Positions 16,705-24,895 of a stretch of 64,000 bases of DNA are shown here, in pieces. The stretch covers positions 2,046,001 to 2,110,000 of the forward strand of contig NZ_DAJPEN010000001.1 in assembly GCF_025993685.1 (NCBI RefSeq). The letters are read 5' to 3'. Each line of letters begins with the position of its first letter. Within the stretch, counting starts at the first letter, position 1. This DNA comes from Bacteroides mediterraneensis (lineage in GTDB: Bacteria; Bacteroidota; Bacteroidia; Bacteroidales; Bacteroidaceae). The notes beneath the pieces are model-generated. The model was given only the letters and a program-made list of their open reading frames with translations. It was not told the origin of the DNA and did no database searches. Made by a program: the position numbers and the translations under genes.

Positions 16705-18243
16705 TCAATCTACCTCCTGCAACTGGTTCTTTGCGGTGGCATCCACTTCCTGTAATGTGCATTTCCGCAAGACTACCTGTCCTGCCTGCTTGTCCTCCGG
16801 CAGGTCAATCCCTGTCAGACGAATACCGCTTACACGGTCGAACACAAAAGCCGGACGGAAATCATCTTCCTGCAAACGCAGTTTGATGTGACGCAGCTGA
16901 ATTCCTTTCACATGACGCACATAAAATCCCCACGAAGGAAGTTCCTCAAACATGGTAAACTCCGGATATCCCTTTTCATTTTCAGGCACATCCTTCAACC
17001 GGCTCACCGGCATGTAAGCCATCCCCCGCGTAGCGCGGCCCGGATACACAATCTCGATGTTCTCCAAGGTCACATCTTCAATGTCATGCCCCGGTATGCC
17101 TGAAATGGAACTGGGGAACGGGTTATGGAAGAACGTCACCGAAGGTCCCCGCAAGTCATAATTAAGGTCCGGACGGCCAAAAGGCACTTCCACATACACA
17201 TTCTTGATGGACACATGACGCAAGTAACCCGGCTGGTCTCCCGAACGATGCCCCAGACGGATAAAAATCGCATTGCCCGTGTTCACCGCATGTACATTGG
17301 AGACCTGCACATGCTCAATCTCCGCTCCATCGACCGACTCAATGGCAATAGCCGAACGGTAAGTATCCTTTACCCAGATACTGTCAATCTTCACGTGCTT
17401 GAATCCGCCAAGTGACTCCGTACCAAACTTGATGGCACTGGCACTGCTGATGATGTGACAGTTGGAAATAGAAACCCCGTCGTTCCAGGCCCCTCGGTTG
17501 TGCGATTTCAGGCAAATGCCATCGTCGGCTGAATTGATGTAACAGTTCGAGATGCGTACCTTCTTACAATCGCTGATGTCAATCCCATCGTTGTTCCAGT
17601 AAGCCCGGTTTTCGACATGCAGACTGTCCAACGTCAGGTCGGAGCACAATGAAAACGACAATCCCCACGCGGCGCTGCTCCGGAAACGGGCATTGCGAAT
17701 CTCCACATTGCGACACCCACGGATGAAAAGGAGCTTCGGACGCGTATTCGGCCGCTTACGGTATGTATTATAATGCTTATCCACCAGCTCTCCCGTATGA
17801 TGCAGACTGTCAATCGTCAAGGCCAGTTCCCGACCCTGTCCGTCAATACAACCGTTACCCCGGATACCGATATGTTCCGCCCCCTCGGCATAAATCAATG
17901 CCTGGTCAAAATGGTCATCGTTCACCTTCAGTTCCTTCTCCGTGCTGAAACCCGGATAATCATACGGGCTCGTACTTCCCAGCAGCACCGCCTCCTTCTC
18001 CAAATAAAGCACCACATTCGATTTCAACTGCAAACTGCCGGTGAGATACCGTCCGGCAGGAAAATACAACTGACCGCCTCCCGATGCATGCAAATTATCG
18101 ATAGCCGCTTGCAGGCTATCCGTATTCAGTGTTTTTCCATCACCCACCACTCCGTGCCGAAGCACATTATATTCAATCGCCGTGGCCGTATTCATCCACA
18201 AACACAGGCCACATAAAAAAAGAAATAAGGTTTGTTTTTTCAT
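16705..18243 (-). CDS. Glycoside hydrolase family 28 protein (polygalacturonase-like)
   Basis: 512 aa with a signal peptide (MKKQTLFLFLCGLCLWMNTATA), so exported. The start of the beta-helix is the GH28 pattern VLRHGVVGDGKTLNTDSLQAAID. The catalytic aspartates are seen in NNDGIDI and SADDGICLKS. Parallel beta-helix repeats follow (VSISNCHIISSASAIKFGTES, IKNVYVE). GH28 enzymes cleave galacturonan or rhamnogalacturonan in pectin, in keeping with a gut Bacteroidales diet. No SusC/SusD partners are next to it, so it is an orphan outside a visible polysaccharide locus. Confidence 0.88.
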   Translation of the reverse strand: MKKQTLFLFLCGLCLWMNTATAIEYNVLRHGVVGDGKTLNTDSLQAAIDNLHASGGGQLYFPAGRYLTGSLQLKSNVVLYLEKEAVLLGSTSPYDYPGFSTEKELKVNDDHFDQALIYAEGAEHIGIRGNGCIDGQGRELALTIDSLHHTGELVDKHYNTYRKRPNTRPKLLFIRGCRNVEIRNARFRSSAAWGLSFSLCSDLTLDSLHVENRAYWNNDGIDISDCKKVRISNCYINSADDGICLKSHNRGAWNDGVSISNCHIISSASAIKFGTESLGGFKHVKIDSIWVKDTYRSAIAIESVDGAEIEHVQVSNVHAVNTGNAIFIRLGHRSGDQPGYLRHVSIKNVYVEVPFGRPDLNYDLRGPSVTFFHNPFPSSISGIPGHDIEDVTLENIEIVYPGRATRGMAYMPVSRLKDVPENEKGYPEFTMFEELPSWGFYVRHVKGIQLRHIKLRLQEDDFRPAFVFDRVSGIRLTGIDLPEDKQAGQVVLRKCTLQEVDATAKNQLQEVD

Positions 18244-18349
18244 GGTATATCTGTCTATTCACGGGTAAAAATACACATTTCATCAGACAACCACCCTATC
18301 ATCCGTCCACAAAATGACGGTATCTGCCAGAATTTTTCACCTGACCCTA

Positions 18350-18395
18350 CAAAAAAAGCGTCTTTTTGAGACACTTTACCGCCTCAAAAAGACGC
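18350..18395 (-). terminator. Terminator of the pyrD-HD operon
   Basis: GCGTCTTTTTGAG (18358-18370) / CTCAAAAAGACGC (18383-18395). On the minus strand the stem is followed by seven Ts (18357-18351). Confidence 0.85.
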
Positions 18396-18417
18396 CATCC
18401 AACGGCTTCCGTCTTGC

Positions 18418-18936
18418 TTACAGATACATTCTGTCGAGCAATGACAGGCCTGTCTTTGTCTTGAAGATTTTTTCGCGTACCTTCCGGACAGCTTCTACCG
18501 GCAGGTTGTCTTCATAAATATTGACCAGAAAATCGGCTTCCACCAAAATCTGATAGTCCATTCCCTCTATACAGTCGTACGTGTGGTGATGCCCCACCAG
18601 CCAACATATCCGTTCAATCTGCGCTTCAGAGAATGTGCCCATCTTGGTCAGCAGTTTCCGAGCCTCCGCCGAACCTTCCTGTTCCTGATGTTTCCCGTCA
18701 CACACTCCATATTTCTTCTCGGAAATCCGAATGCCAATGTCGTGTACAATCGCGGTCGCTTCCAGAATCAGCTGCGTAGCCGCGTCCAATCCTTCCGACA
18801 AGCCAATCATCCGGGCAAAATAATGCACCTTGATGAGGTGCTGTATCCGTTTCGGGTCACCTGCATTGTAAGTCACCATCCGGTCTGACAATTCATGCAA
18901 CTGCCAGTCGGCTGCTTTTTTCTCGTTCATTTCCAT
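18418..18936 (-). CDS. HD domain protein (predicted metal-dependent phosphohydrolase)
   Basis: 172 aa. The HD motif residues are seen as HLIKVHYFARMIG (first His), AIVHDIGI (HD pair) and LVGHHHTYD. HD proteins of this small single-domain type hydrolyse nucleotide or phosphate esters; the substrate is unknown. It starts 23 bp after pyrD on the same strand and shares its promoter and terminator. Confidence 0.82.
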   Translation of the reverse strand: MEMNEKKAADWQLHELSDRMVTYNAGDPKRIQHLIKVHYFARMIGLSEGLDAATQLILEATAIVHDIGIRISEKKYGVCDGKHQEQEGSAEARKLLTKMGTFSEAQIERICWLVGHHHTYDCIEGMDYQILVEADFLVNIYEDNLPVEAVRKVREKIFKTKTGLSLLDRMYL

Positions 18937-18959
18937 ATTTTGTAGCTCTAAATCCTCTT

Positions 18960-19955
18960 TTATTCATCGCATGCCTCGGCTATGTGCTTAACAACGCCGG
19001 GACCTTCATAAATGAATGCGGAATATATTTGCACCAGATGAGCGCCTGCATTCCGCATGGCATCGGCCTCCAGCGGTGTCATCACTCCTCCAGCACCGAT
19101 TAACAACATCTCTTTGGGAGCATGAGCCGACAGATATTTCATTACCTCCACCGACTTATGAATGACCGGAAGTCCGCTGATACCTCCCGCACCAACCTCC
19201 GTCACTTCCGACTGACTGGAATGAATCAACAGCGAACGGTCTTGAGTCGGTCCTGTAGCAATAAACCCATCCAGATGATGTGTCTTTGCAAAGGTAATAA
19301 TACCCTCCAATTTCTCCAAAGGCACATCGGCCGGAAGTTTCAGAAATACCGGTTTTTCCAAACGCTGCTTATAGGATTCAAGGGCCGTCAATACCCCTGC
19401 CAGAATCTCAGGTGTCATGCTGCCCCAGTTAACCGTATAGTAATCTGCATACCAGCTGAACGCCTCATACAAACTTGTAATATCCGCTGCGGCCCGTTCC
19501 CCGTCGGCTGGCGTATTGGTATTGATATTAACTCCTAAAATGTATTTTCCTTCCCGTTTCCGTTGCAGGTTTTTCAGAAAGACCTCTTTGCCAGGATTAT
19601 TGAAACCTGTACGCGATACCAACGCATGGTCTCCCGGCAAACGGAAAATGCGCGGGGAAGGATTTCCTGCCACCTTTTCCGGGGTCACCGTTCCTACTTC
19701 CAGAAATCCGAAGCCCAAATCACTCAGTTCGTCGAAGCAACTTGCTTCCTTGTCAAACCCGGCAGACAAACCCACCCGGTTGCAGAAGGTCAGATTCCGC
19801 CATTGGAACGGAGCCGCCTTTGGACAATAATAAGCACGTAGCATTCCTTTTACCAACGGAAGATGACGATACACATGGAGCAAAGAAATAATCTGGTTGT
19901 GAATCTTCTCCGCATCGATACGGAACAACCAGGGACGAAGAATAGATTGGTACAT
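18960..19955 (-). CDS. pyrD: Dihydroorotate dehydrogenase (quinone), class 2
   Basis: 331 aa. The N-terminal helix (YQSILRPWLFRIDAEKIHNQI) is the membrane-associating extension of class 2 enzymes. FMN-site motifs include NRVGLSAGFDKEA, FGFLEVGTVTPEKVAGNPSPR and GAGGVMTPLEADAMRNAGAHLVQ. The catalytic base region is VNINTNTPADGERAAADI. It oxidises dihydroorotate to orotate in pyrimidine synthesis with quinone as acceptor. Confidence 0.95.
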   Translation of the reverse strand: MYQSILRPWLFRIDAEKIHNQIISLLHVYRHLPLVKGMLRAYYCPKAAPFQWRNLTFCNRVGLSAGFDKEASCFDELSDLGFGFLEVGTVTPEKVAGNPSPRIFRLPGDHALVSRTGFNNPGKEVFLKNLQRKREGKYILGVNINTNTPADGERAAADITSLYEAFSWYADYYTVNWGSMTPEILAGVLTALESYKQRLEKPVFLKLPADVPLEKLEGIITFAKTHHLDGFIATGPTQDRSLLIHSSQSEVTEVGAGGISGLPVIHKSVEVMKYLSAHAPKEMLLIGAGGVMTPLEADAMRNAGAHLVQIYSAFIYEGPGVVKHIAEACDE

Positions 19956-19981
19956 AATCGTAATTTTTTAGTTTCGTGACA

Positions 19982-19989
19982 CAAAAGTA
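19982..19989 (-). promoter_or_regulatory. -7 promoter element of pyrD
   Basis: Minus strand TACTTTTG, 26 bp before the pyrD ATG. Confidence 0.55.
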
Positions 19990-20091
19990 CGACATCTCCC
20001 TGAAATTTCATCATAAAAAAAAGTTATCCCCTATTACCGAGAACTGCGCTTTTACGTTGAGCCCCATTCCGAGTGCCTCTCTAGGAAATAA

Positions 20092-20106
20092 AAAAACCAC
20101 TTAATA
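20092..20106 (-). terminator. Left arm of a terminator split by the IS66 element
   Basis: AAAAACCACTTAATA is the exact reverse complement of 22847-22861. Without the IS the two arms would form a 15-bp stem with the 6-nt loop CGCTGA, ending in T5 on the minus strand just downstream of the tRNA-Thr remnant. Confidence 0.75.
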
Positions 20107-20108
20107 CG

Positions 20109-20117
20109 CTGATATTA
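20109..20117. repeat. Target-site duplication of the IS66 element, left copy
   Basis: CTGATATTA, identical to 22843-22851. IS66 elements usually duplicate 8 bp; one of the nine bases may match by chance. Confidence 0.75.
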
Positions 20118-20204
20118 GTAACCATTCTATTTTCCGCCACGACAATTTTATCGGCTGTTTTTCAGCCGATAAAATAAAAAAGTCCGTAAGAAAATATTTT
20201 TGTT

Positions 20205-21962
20205 TTAACATTCCGGTTTATAAAAACATGGCAGAAGAGCCTTCCTGTCGCAGTTATTACCATGAAGAATACATTCAAACAAGTGCTTCAGGTAATCCTG
20301 AGGATCTATGTCATTAAGTTTGCAGCTTTCTATCAGAGAGAAGATGAATGCCGAGTTTTCTGCGGCTGCCTCACTTCCTATATTCATACAGTTCTTGAGC
20401 AGCAGCTTTACAGGTTTCATTCTTTGCTCACAGAGATTGTTGGATATTTCCGCTGAACCGTCCTTGAGGATATTTCTCAAGGACTTCCACTGGTTTAACG
20501 TATAGTTCACGGCCTTTCTCATCAGTTCGTTTGCCATGATTTTGGTATCCTGCATCATCATGACCACCTTATGATGGATACGCTCAAGAATCGGTCCCGT
20601 AAGCTTAAGTCTTTTTTCCTTAATCTGCTCGCCGCTGAGTTTCATCATACGGAACAGGTCTTCATTTCTGAACATATCACCGATAGGATTTATTATGTCC
20701 ATCGCCGTCCTGTCTGAAGGCAAGGCATCAACCCACAACCTCCTGCAGTGCGTCCAGCATCCTATGTGAAGCACCTTTGAGGCTTCTCCGTCAAACATCC
20801 TGTAAACCGTATATCCGTCAGTGGATATGGTTCCCATAAAATATTCCAGGAACGACTTTGCCGTATCGGAAGACCTGCTGCCGTTGTTATAGTGATAATA
20901 GACCATCTTTATATGCTTTGCAAAGAAAGCCCATAAGTACTTTCTCCTGTAAGCCTTACCTTCCGGTGTTTCAACTCCAACGAGTTCGGTAGTCTCATCA
21001 ACCATAAGGTATTTTGCCCTCTGTACAAACTCCTTGAATGCATCTCCGATAAATTCCTTTAGTTTGGCGATTCCGTTATGGATATAGCTGTTCAGCGTGG
21101 TGTTGCTTATATGGATACCTTCTCTTGCAAGCAGCCTTATCTGTCTATTTTCAGGCATGCTGAAGTCATATTTCAGACAAAGCAGGCGGACAAGCAGTTC
21201 AGGAGAGAAGATTCCTCCAAGGTTTTTCAGCGGATGCTCCATCGTGCTTGTGAAAGTGCCGTCGGCAAGCTTTACCCTCGCCACCTTGTACACATGCTCC
21301 ACATTATGAGCCCTTACATGTTCTATGACCCTGTATTCCCACACATCAGCCATTCCGTTACGGTTCATAAGCCTTGCACCATCCGGGAGTTGGTAATAAT
21401 CTTCTATTTCATGAACAACTACCTTATCCACCTTCAGCCTGGTCTTTTCTGCACGGGGAGCTGTTTCCTTTTTCCTTGAAGGCCTGCAGTTCTGTGCAGG
21501 TACGTTACCGGAAGAGGTATTGCTGCCAGTACCGTTACCATCTGCCTTATTATTATCATCTTTCTTATCAGAGCCGTCATACTCGGACTTCTCCATTGCC
21601 GACTTGTCAATGTTACGGTTGTTCAGCAGCCTTCTTTGTTCGGAGGTACGGCCGAAACGATGTTTCCTGCTGTCCTCAAGCTGAAGCCTGAGATTGGAAA
21701 CCTCATTTGCCAGCATCATGTTCACCTCGTCTTTTGCCTCAAGCTGCTTTCTCATAAGTTCCATTTCTTTTCGATAGTTTTCGACTGTTGCGGACAACTC
21801 ATTGATTGTATCAACCAGAGCCTTGGAGTTCTCTTTGTTTGATTCTTCAATAGCCTTAAGCCTCGCAATCAGTTCGTTTACCTGTTTGCGAAGCCCTGCC
21901 TTTTCCTCATTTGCCAGACCCAGCTGGCAGCAAAGTAACTCGTATGCTCTTTCATCAATCAT
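20205..21962 (-). CDS. tnpC: IS66 family transposase TnpC
   Basis: 585 aa. It has an N-terminal coiled coil (about 25-110), a Lys/Asn-rich linker, the zinc-binding/IS66 central region and a DDE catalytic domain. Catalytic residues lie in YLMVDETTEL (D), GTISTDGYTVY (D) and, near the C-terminus, the family block with ISNNLCEQRMKPVKLLLKN and EAAAENSAF. The C-terminal IS66 domain ends in PQDYLKHLF. It carries out DNA cleavage and strand transfer. Confidence 0.95.
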   Translation of the reverse strand: MIDERAYELLCCQLGLANEEKAGLRKQVNELIARLKAIEESNKENSKALVDTINELSATVENYRKEMELMRKQLEAKDEVNMMLANEVSNLRLQLEDSRKHRFGRTSEQRRLLNNRNIDKSAMEKSEYDGSDKKDDNNKADGNGTGSNTSSGNVPAQNCRPSRKKETAPRAEKTRLKVDKVVVHEIEDYYQLPDGARLMNRNGMADVWEYRVIEHVRAHNVEHVYKVARVKLADGTFTSTMEHPLKNLGGIFSPELLVRLLCLKYDFSMPENRQIRLLAREGIHISNTTLNSYIHNGIAKLKEFIGDAFKEFVQRAKYLMVDETTELVGVETPEGKAYRRKYLWAFFAKHIKMVYYHYNNGSRSSDTAKSFLEYFMGTISTDGYTVYRMFDGEASKVLHIGCWTHCRRLWVDALPSDRTAMDIINPIGDMFRNEDLFRMMKLSGEQIKEKRLKLTGPILERIHHKVVMMMQDTKIMANELMRKAVNYTLNQWKSLRNILKDGSAEISNNLCEQRMKPVKLLLKNCMNIGSEAAAENSAFIFSLIESCKLNDIDPQDYLKHLFECILHGNNCDRKALLPCFYKPEC

Positions 21963-22049
21963 GATATAAAGGTACGAAAAATCAGGCAGTTACGCAAACT
22001 TTTTACCGTTTATTTTTATATTATTTTATTGATAATCAGTGTATTAATA

Positions 22050-22394
22050 TTAATATTTCGGACTAACGTACATCTTGTCAACCACTATGCTTTCCGTAAG
22101 ATAGGCCATATCCGACCATTGTATCCGGTAGCATTTGGAGACCTCATCAAATACAGGTTTCTTGAATCTACCCATGACTGGACGTTTCTCATAAAGCACA
22201 TAAAAACCGCGTTCGTAATGAAGTATCTTCACGACCTTGCGGTTACGGGACATGAACATATATACATTGGATGTATCACTCGGATCGAGTGATATCTCTT
22301 CCCTTATACTCTCACACAGACGGAAGATACCTTTCCGTAAATCCACATTACCGTTGAACAGGTAATAGTTCAGGTTAGCACTCAGTCCAAGCAT
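22050..22394 (-). CDS. tnpB: IS66 accessory protein TnpB
   Basis: 114 aa, the usual IS66 Orf2 length. It opens with NYYLFNGNVDLRKGIFRLCE and contains VYMFMSRNRKVVKILHYERGFYVLYEKR, both characteristic of the family. It is required for efficient transposition of IS66 elements; its biochemical role is unclear. Confidence 0.92.
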   Translation of the reverse strand: MLGLSANLNYYLFNGNVDLRKGIFRLCESIREEISLDPSDTSNVYMFMSRNRKVVKILHYERGFYVLYEKRPVMGRFKKPVFDEVSKCYRIQWSDMAYLTESIVVDKMYVSPKY

Positions 22395-22395
22395 A

Positions 22396-22770
22396 TCATC
22401 CTATCATTTTATTAAGCAACAGACTCAGGTCAAGAACGGTGGTATTTCTTAGAAACAGTGTTGCGCCGGATGTCAGTTGTAACTTAACCCATTTTATTGG
22501 CGGTTCGCCTTCAGGCTGTTTCACTTCCATCTTCACGGTTGGACTGTTGCAAGGCTTGCCGGTTATCTGGACTTTGGCAACCTTGGGTTGTTCAGTCTGA
22601 ACTGCCTTACCTAACTTCTCACTCCACAGCTGGTGACGCTGCCAGTTCATGAACTTGTCGTAATTTACTCCATAATCCGCACAGAACTCCCGAAGATCCT
22701 TGGTCTCGCTGCATAACTGGTAGAGGTCATATACCTCTTGGTAGTTTACTTTCTCTTTTGCCATAATCAT
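22396..22770 (-). CDS. tnpA: IS66 accessory protein TnpA (Orf1)
   Basis: 124 aa with an N-terminal helix-turn-helix-like region (YQEVYDLYQLCSETKDLREFCADYGVNYDKFMNW) and a C-terminal half typical of Bacteroidetes IS66 Orf1 (KWVKLQLTSGATLFLRN). It is the first gene of the IS operon, 1 bp upstream of tnpB, with a -7 element at 22791-22798. Confidence 0.85.
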   Translation of the reverse strand: MIMAKEKVNYQEVYDLYQLCSETKDLREFCADYGVNYDKFMNWQRHQLWSEKLGKAVQTEQPKVAKVQITGKPCNSPTVKMEVKQPEGEPPIKWVKLQLTSGATLFLRNTTVLDLSLLLNKMIG

Positions 22771-22790
22771 TATTGTTAAAGGTTACGGCG

Positions 22791-22798
22791 CAAAGGTA
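22791..22798 (-). promoter_or_regulatory. -7 promoter element of the IS66 operon
   Basis: Minus strand TACCTTTG, 20 bp before the tnpA start and inside the right end of the element. Confidence 0.6.
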
Positions 22799-22842
22799 GG
22801 GTTGTGAATAATGTGCGTCAAGGCGGAAAATAGTATGCTTAC

Positions 22843-22851
22843 CTGATATTA
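22843..22851. repeat. Target-site duplication of the IS66 element, right copy
   Basis: CTGATATTA, directly after the GTAA-type end. It overlaps the right arm of the split terminator. Confidence 0.75.
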
Positions 22852-22861
22852 AGTGGTTTTT
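22847..22861 (-). terminator. Right arm of the terminator split by the IS66 element
   Basis: TATTAAGTGGTTTTT, reverse complement of 20092-20106. Confidence 0.75.
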
Positions 22862-22864
22862 AAT

Positions 22865-22911
22865 TGGAGCCGAAAGCGGGACTCGAACCCGCGACTTACT
22901 CATTACGAATG
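22865..22911 (-). other. 3' fragment of tRNA-Thr(CGU): left attachment site of the prophage
   Basis: On the minus strand the fragment has anticodon loop TTCGTAA, a full T arm (GCGGG-TTCGAGT-CCCGC), acceptor strand TTTCGGC, discriminator T and encoded CCA. The 5' half is absent: upstream bases do not pair with the anticodon stem (AATCA instead of ACTCA) and no D arm follows. A displaced 3' end of this kind is what tyrosine-recombinase elements leave when they integrate into a tRNA gene. The rebuilt complete tRNA should stand at the other end. Confidence 0.78.
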
Positions 22912-23005
22912 ATTATCTAAAGAATTAATGAAATCACTGGTTATCAGTTATTTATAATTAATTTTGAGCTAAATAAGGATACTCATTGGAACATTTTTTC
23001 GATAA

Positions 23006-23419
23006 TCACAACTTGGTATATGTTGCCGACTGAATGTATTCAGGGAGATTGTCACCATCTAAAATAAGATATGTTTCAATTTTAGATTCTCCTTGTCTTA
23101 ATAACTTTGCTCCTATCTGATGAACTTCTCCTGTTTCCTCATTTGTAAGAGAAATTGCATTTCCTGTTATCTGATACAAATATGTTCCCTTTTCGCGTTG
23201 ATATACGTTTACAAGAAGTACCTTCATTTCGCCATTCTTGAAAACCAGATACACATAATTTTCTCCATCGAAATTTTTAATATATGTACCTTCACCATCT
23301 TCAAGATTTTCTTGAGTCAAACTTAAGGTCTCTTCCGTCCATTTGGGGGAGTCATTATTCGAACATGATACAAGCAAAAAAGACAGTATCACATAGAAAG
23401 AAAACAATATATTCTTCAT
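23006..23419 (-). CDS. Predicted prophage lipoprotein
   Basis: 137 aa with a lipoprotein signal (MKNILFSFYVILSFLLVSC; lipid Cys at 19) and a beta-rich mature part (YIKNFDGENYVYLVFKNGEMKVLLVN). No named family is recognised. It starts 4 bp after the EVE-nuclease gene in the repressor operon, so it should be made in the lysogen. Envelope lipoproteins in that position often block superinfection or alter the host surface; this is inference. Confidence 0.75.
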   Translation of the reverse strand: MKNILFSFYVILSFLLVSCSNNDSPKWTEETLSLTQENLEDGEGTYIKNFDGENYVYLVFKNGEMKVLLVNVYQREKGTYLYQITGNAISLTNEETGEVHQIGAKLLRQGESKIETYLILDGDNLPEYIQSATYTKL

Positions 23420-23423
23420 AACA

Positions 23424-24893
23424 TCAAGTATTAAGTTTGTTCTTCAGTTCATTATACAAATCGGGATTCTTCATGTCCTCCCAATAATATTTTCTGTATC
23501 GGCTTCTACTAAATCCATTCTTGTCATCATAAACCATGATGCATTCCTTGTCACACAAGATGATTACAGAAGACAGAAGCAGCTTGGCATAAGAAAAGGC
23601 CTGAAGAAATGCCGCTTCTATTTCCTGATTATTCTTCATGTGGTATTTTGCCTCAATCAACACCTTTGCCTTTTCTTCTTCTGGCTTGTTATCATAGTGA
23701 AGCGCATAATCAGGGAAAATACGGTGCCCTCTCCCTGCATGGATTGGCAACTGACGGATGTAGTCCTTATGCTCATACCACCCCATACTATTCAACAAAG
23801 GTTCCAGTAAATTCACTTCAACATCTCTTTCATTATTCACAGTTACTCCCTCCGGCAATGAAGGTGTGTAGATTTGTGGAAGTGCGGACGTATCAAACCC
23901 TTTGGCCGCGAGCATACGAAGAAGTTCAGAATAATCCTTTCCAGTAACCGGCCACCCGTTAACTCCTTGGAAATTTTTCCTTACGAGCGGATGGTTTGAA
24001 AAGTATCCATCAGCTTTCAGGTCTTTCAATGAAATCTTAGGTATAGCTATCCTGTCTCCGATATATGTATTGCTATAATAGTGAAAGAATGGGTCTACCA
24101 CACCATCGGTCTGCGCAATCCACAGGCAAGTAATGGCACTCACAGGAGAAGTCTCATAATGAACAAGAATATCTCCCCTCTTAGTGTCCATGTTTGTCTG
24201 CCAGAATCCAGTAGTCCAATGAGTACCATATCCTTCAATCAATCCACCAATAAACCATGCAGCCGACGGTTTGGGCATTTTGCCTTTTTCTTCTGTACCA
24301 AGAACATTCGGAGCATAATCATACATGAAAGCACTAAATTCGTCAGGTGACAATCCGTTCTCCGTCCTGAATCGGTAGAATACCTTACATAATTCCCAGT
24401 AATACATACATCTGGATTTATAATCAGGTTTCTTGGGAACTGGAGGAAGTTCTATTTCAAAGTAGTCCGCAAGCCTTGTAAGTTGATAGAATTCATCTAT
24501 GTAGATATATGGGAAGAAATATTCTCCAAACAAATAATTCAACTCCATTGACAGGAATGGAATAAGCTCAAGCATCCGGTCAAAGTCCCCTATCTTTAAG
24601 ACTTCCTCTGATTCTATTATAAGTCCGGTGGATATAATTTCTTCATATAGTTTACCAGCTTCTTCCAAGGACTTCAATTCTGCTCCTTCATGTTCAGATA
24701 CCTTGTAGCACCAGAAGTCTTCGAGGATTCCACAAATCACTTCTGAATTGAAAGAATCCTTGATTTTAGGATTGTACTTCTCGAACAGGCACTCCTCTTC
24801 CATCCATTCTTTTCTGTCTGAAAATGCAGCTATGGCGGACTTTCCTTCAGAAGAGTTCTTGTACAGGTTCCAAAGGTATTTATTGAATTTCAT
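23424..24893 (-). CDS. Predicted EVE-domain/PD-(D/E)xK nuclease in the lysogeny operon
   Basis: 489 aa from ATG 24893 (MKFNKYLWNLY), 2 bp after the repressor stop; a TTG 21 bp upstream is also open. Residues about 238-328 resemble an EVE domain: RGDILVHYETSPVSAITCLW, then LKADGYFSNHPLVRKN, the pattern of readers of modified bases. Residues about 355-465 look like the N-terminal nuclease domain of type I restriction R subunits: FPDYAL (Asp395), LIEAKYH (Glu414, Lys416) and LQAFSYA (Gln431). The first 230 residues are unrecognised. The fusion suggests a modification-dependent restriction enzyme against other phages. The domain calls are by eye. Confidence 0.7.
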   Translation of the reverse strand: MKFNKYLWNLYKNSSEGKSAIAAFSDRKEWMEEECLFEKYNPKIKDSFNSEVICGILEDFWCYKVSEHEGAELKSLEEAGKLYEEIISTGLIIESEEVLKIGDFDRMLELIPFLSMELNYLFGEYFFPYIYIDEFYQLTRLADYFEIELPPVPKKPDYKSRCMYYWELCKVFYRFRTENGLSPDEFSAFMYDYAPNVLGTEEKGKMPKPSAAWFIGGLIEGYGTHWTTGFWQTNMDTKRGDILVHYETSPVSAITCLWIAQTDGVVDPFFHYYSNTYIGDRIAIPKISLKDLKADGYFSNHPLVRKNFQGVNGWPVTGKDYSELLRMLAAKGFDTSALPQIYTPSLPEGVTVNNERDVEVNLLEPLLNSMGWYEHKDYIRQLPIHAGRGHRIFPDYALHYDNKPEEEKAKVLIEAKYHMKNNQEIEAAFLQAFSYAKLLLSSVIILCDKECIMVYDDKNGFSRSRYRKYYWEDMKNPDLYNELKNKLNT

Positions 24894-24895
24894 GT

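Larger units (their letters stand above)
20118..22842 (-). mobile_element. IS66 family insertion sequence
   Basis: The 2725-bp element has ends GTAACCATTCTATTTTCCGCC (left) and the complement of GTAAGCATACTATTTTCCGCC (right), with the GTAA terminus typical of the family. It carries the three-gene IS66 set tnpA, tnpB, tnpC in one leftward operon and is flanked by a 9-bp repeat. All three genes are full length, so it may be active. Confidence 0.88.

Noticed and set aside
20092..22861. AAAAACCACTTAATA taken as the terminal inverted repeats of the IS66 element
   Set aside because: No target duplication flanks these arms. Ends with the IS66-type GTAA terminus lie inside them and are flanked by a 9-bp repeat, so the outer arms are a pre-existing terminator.
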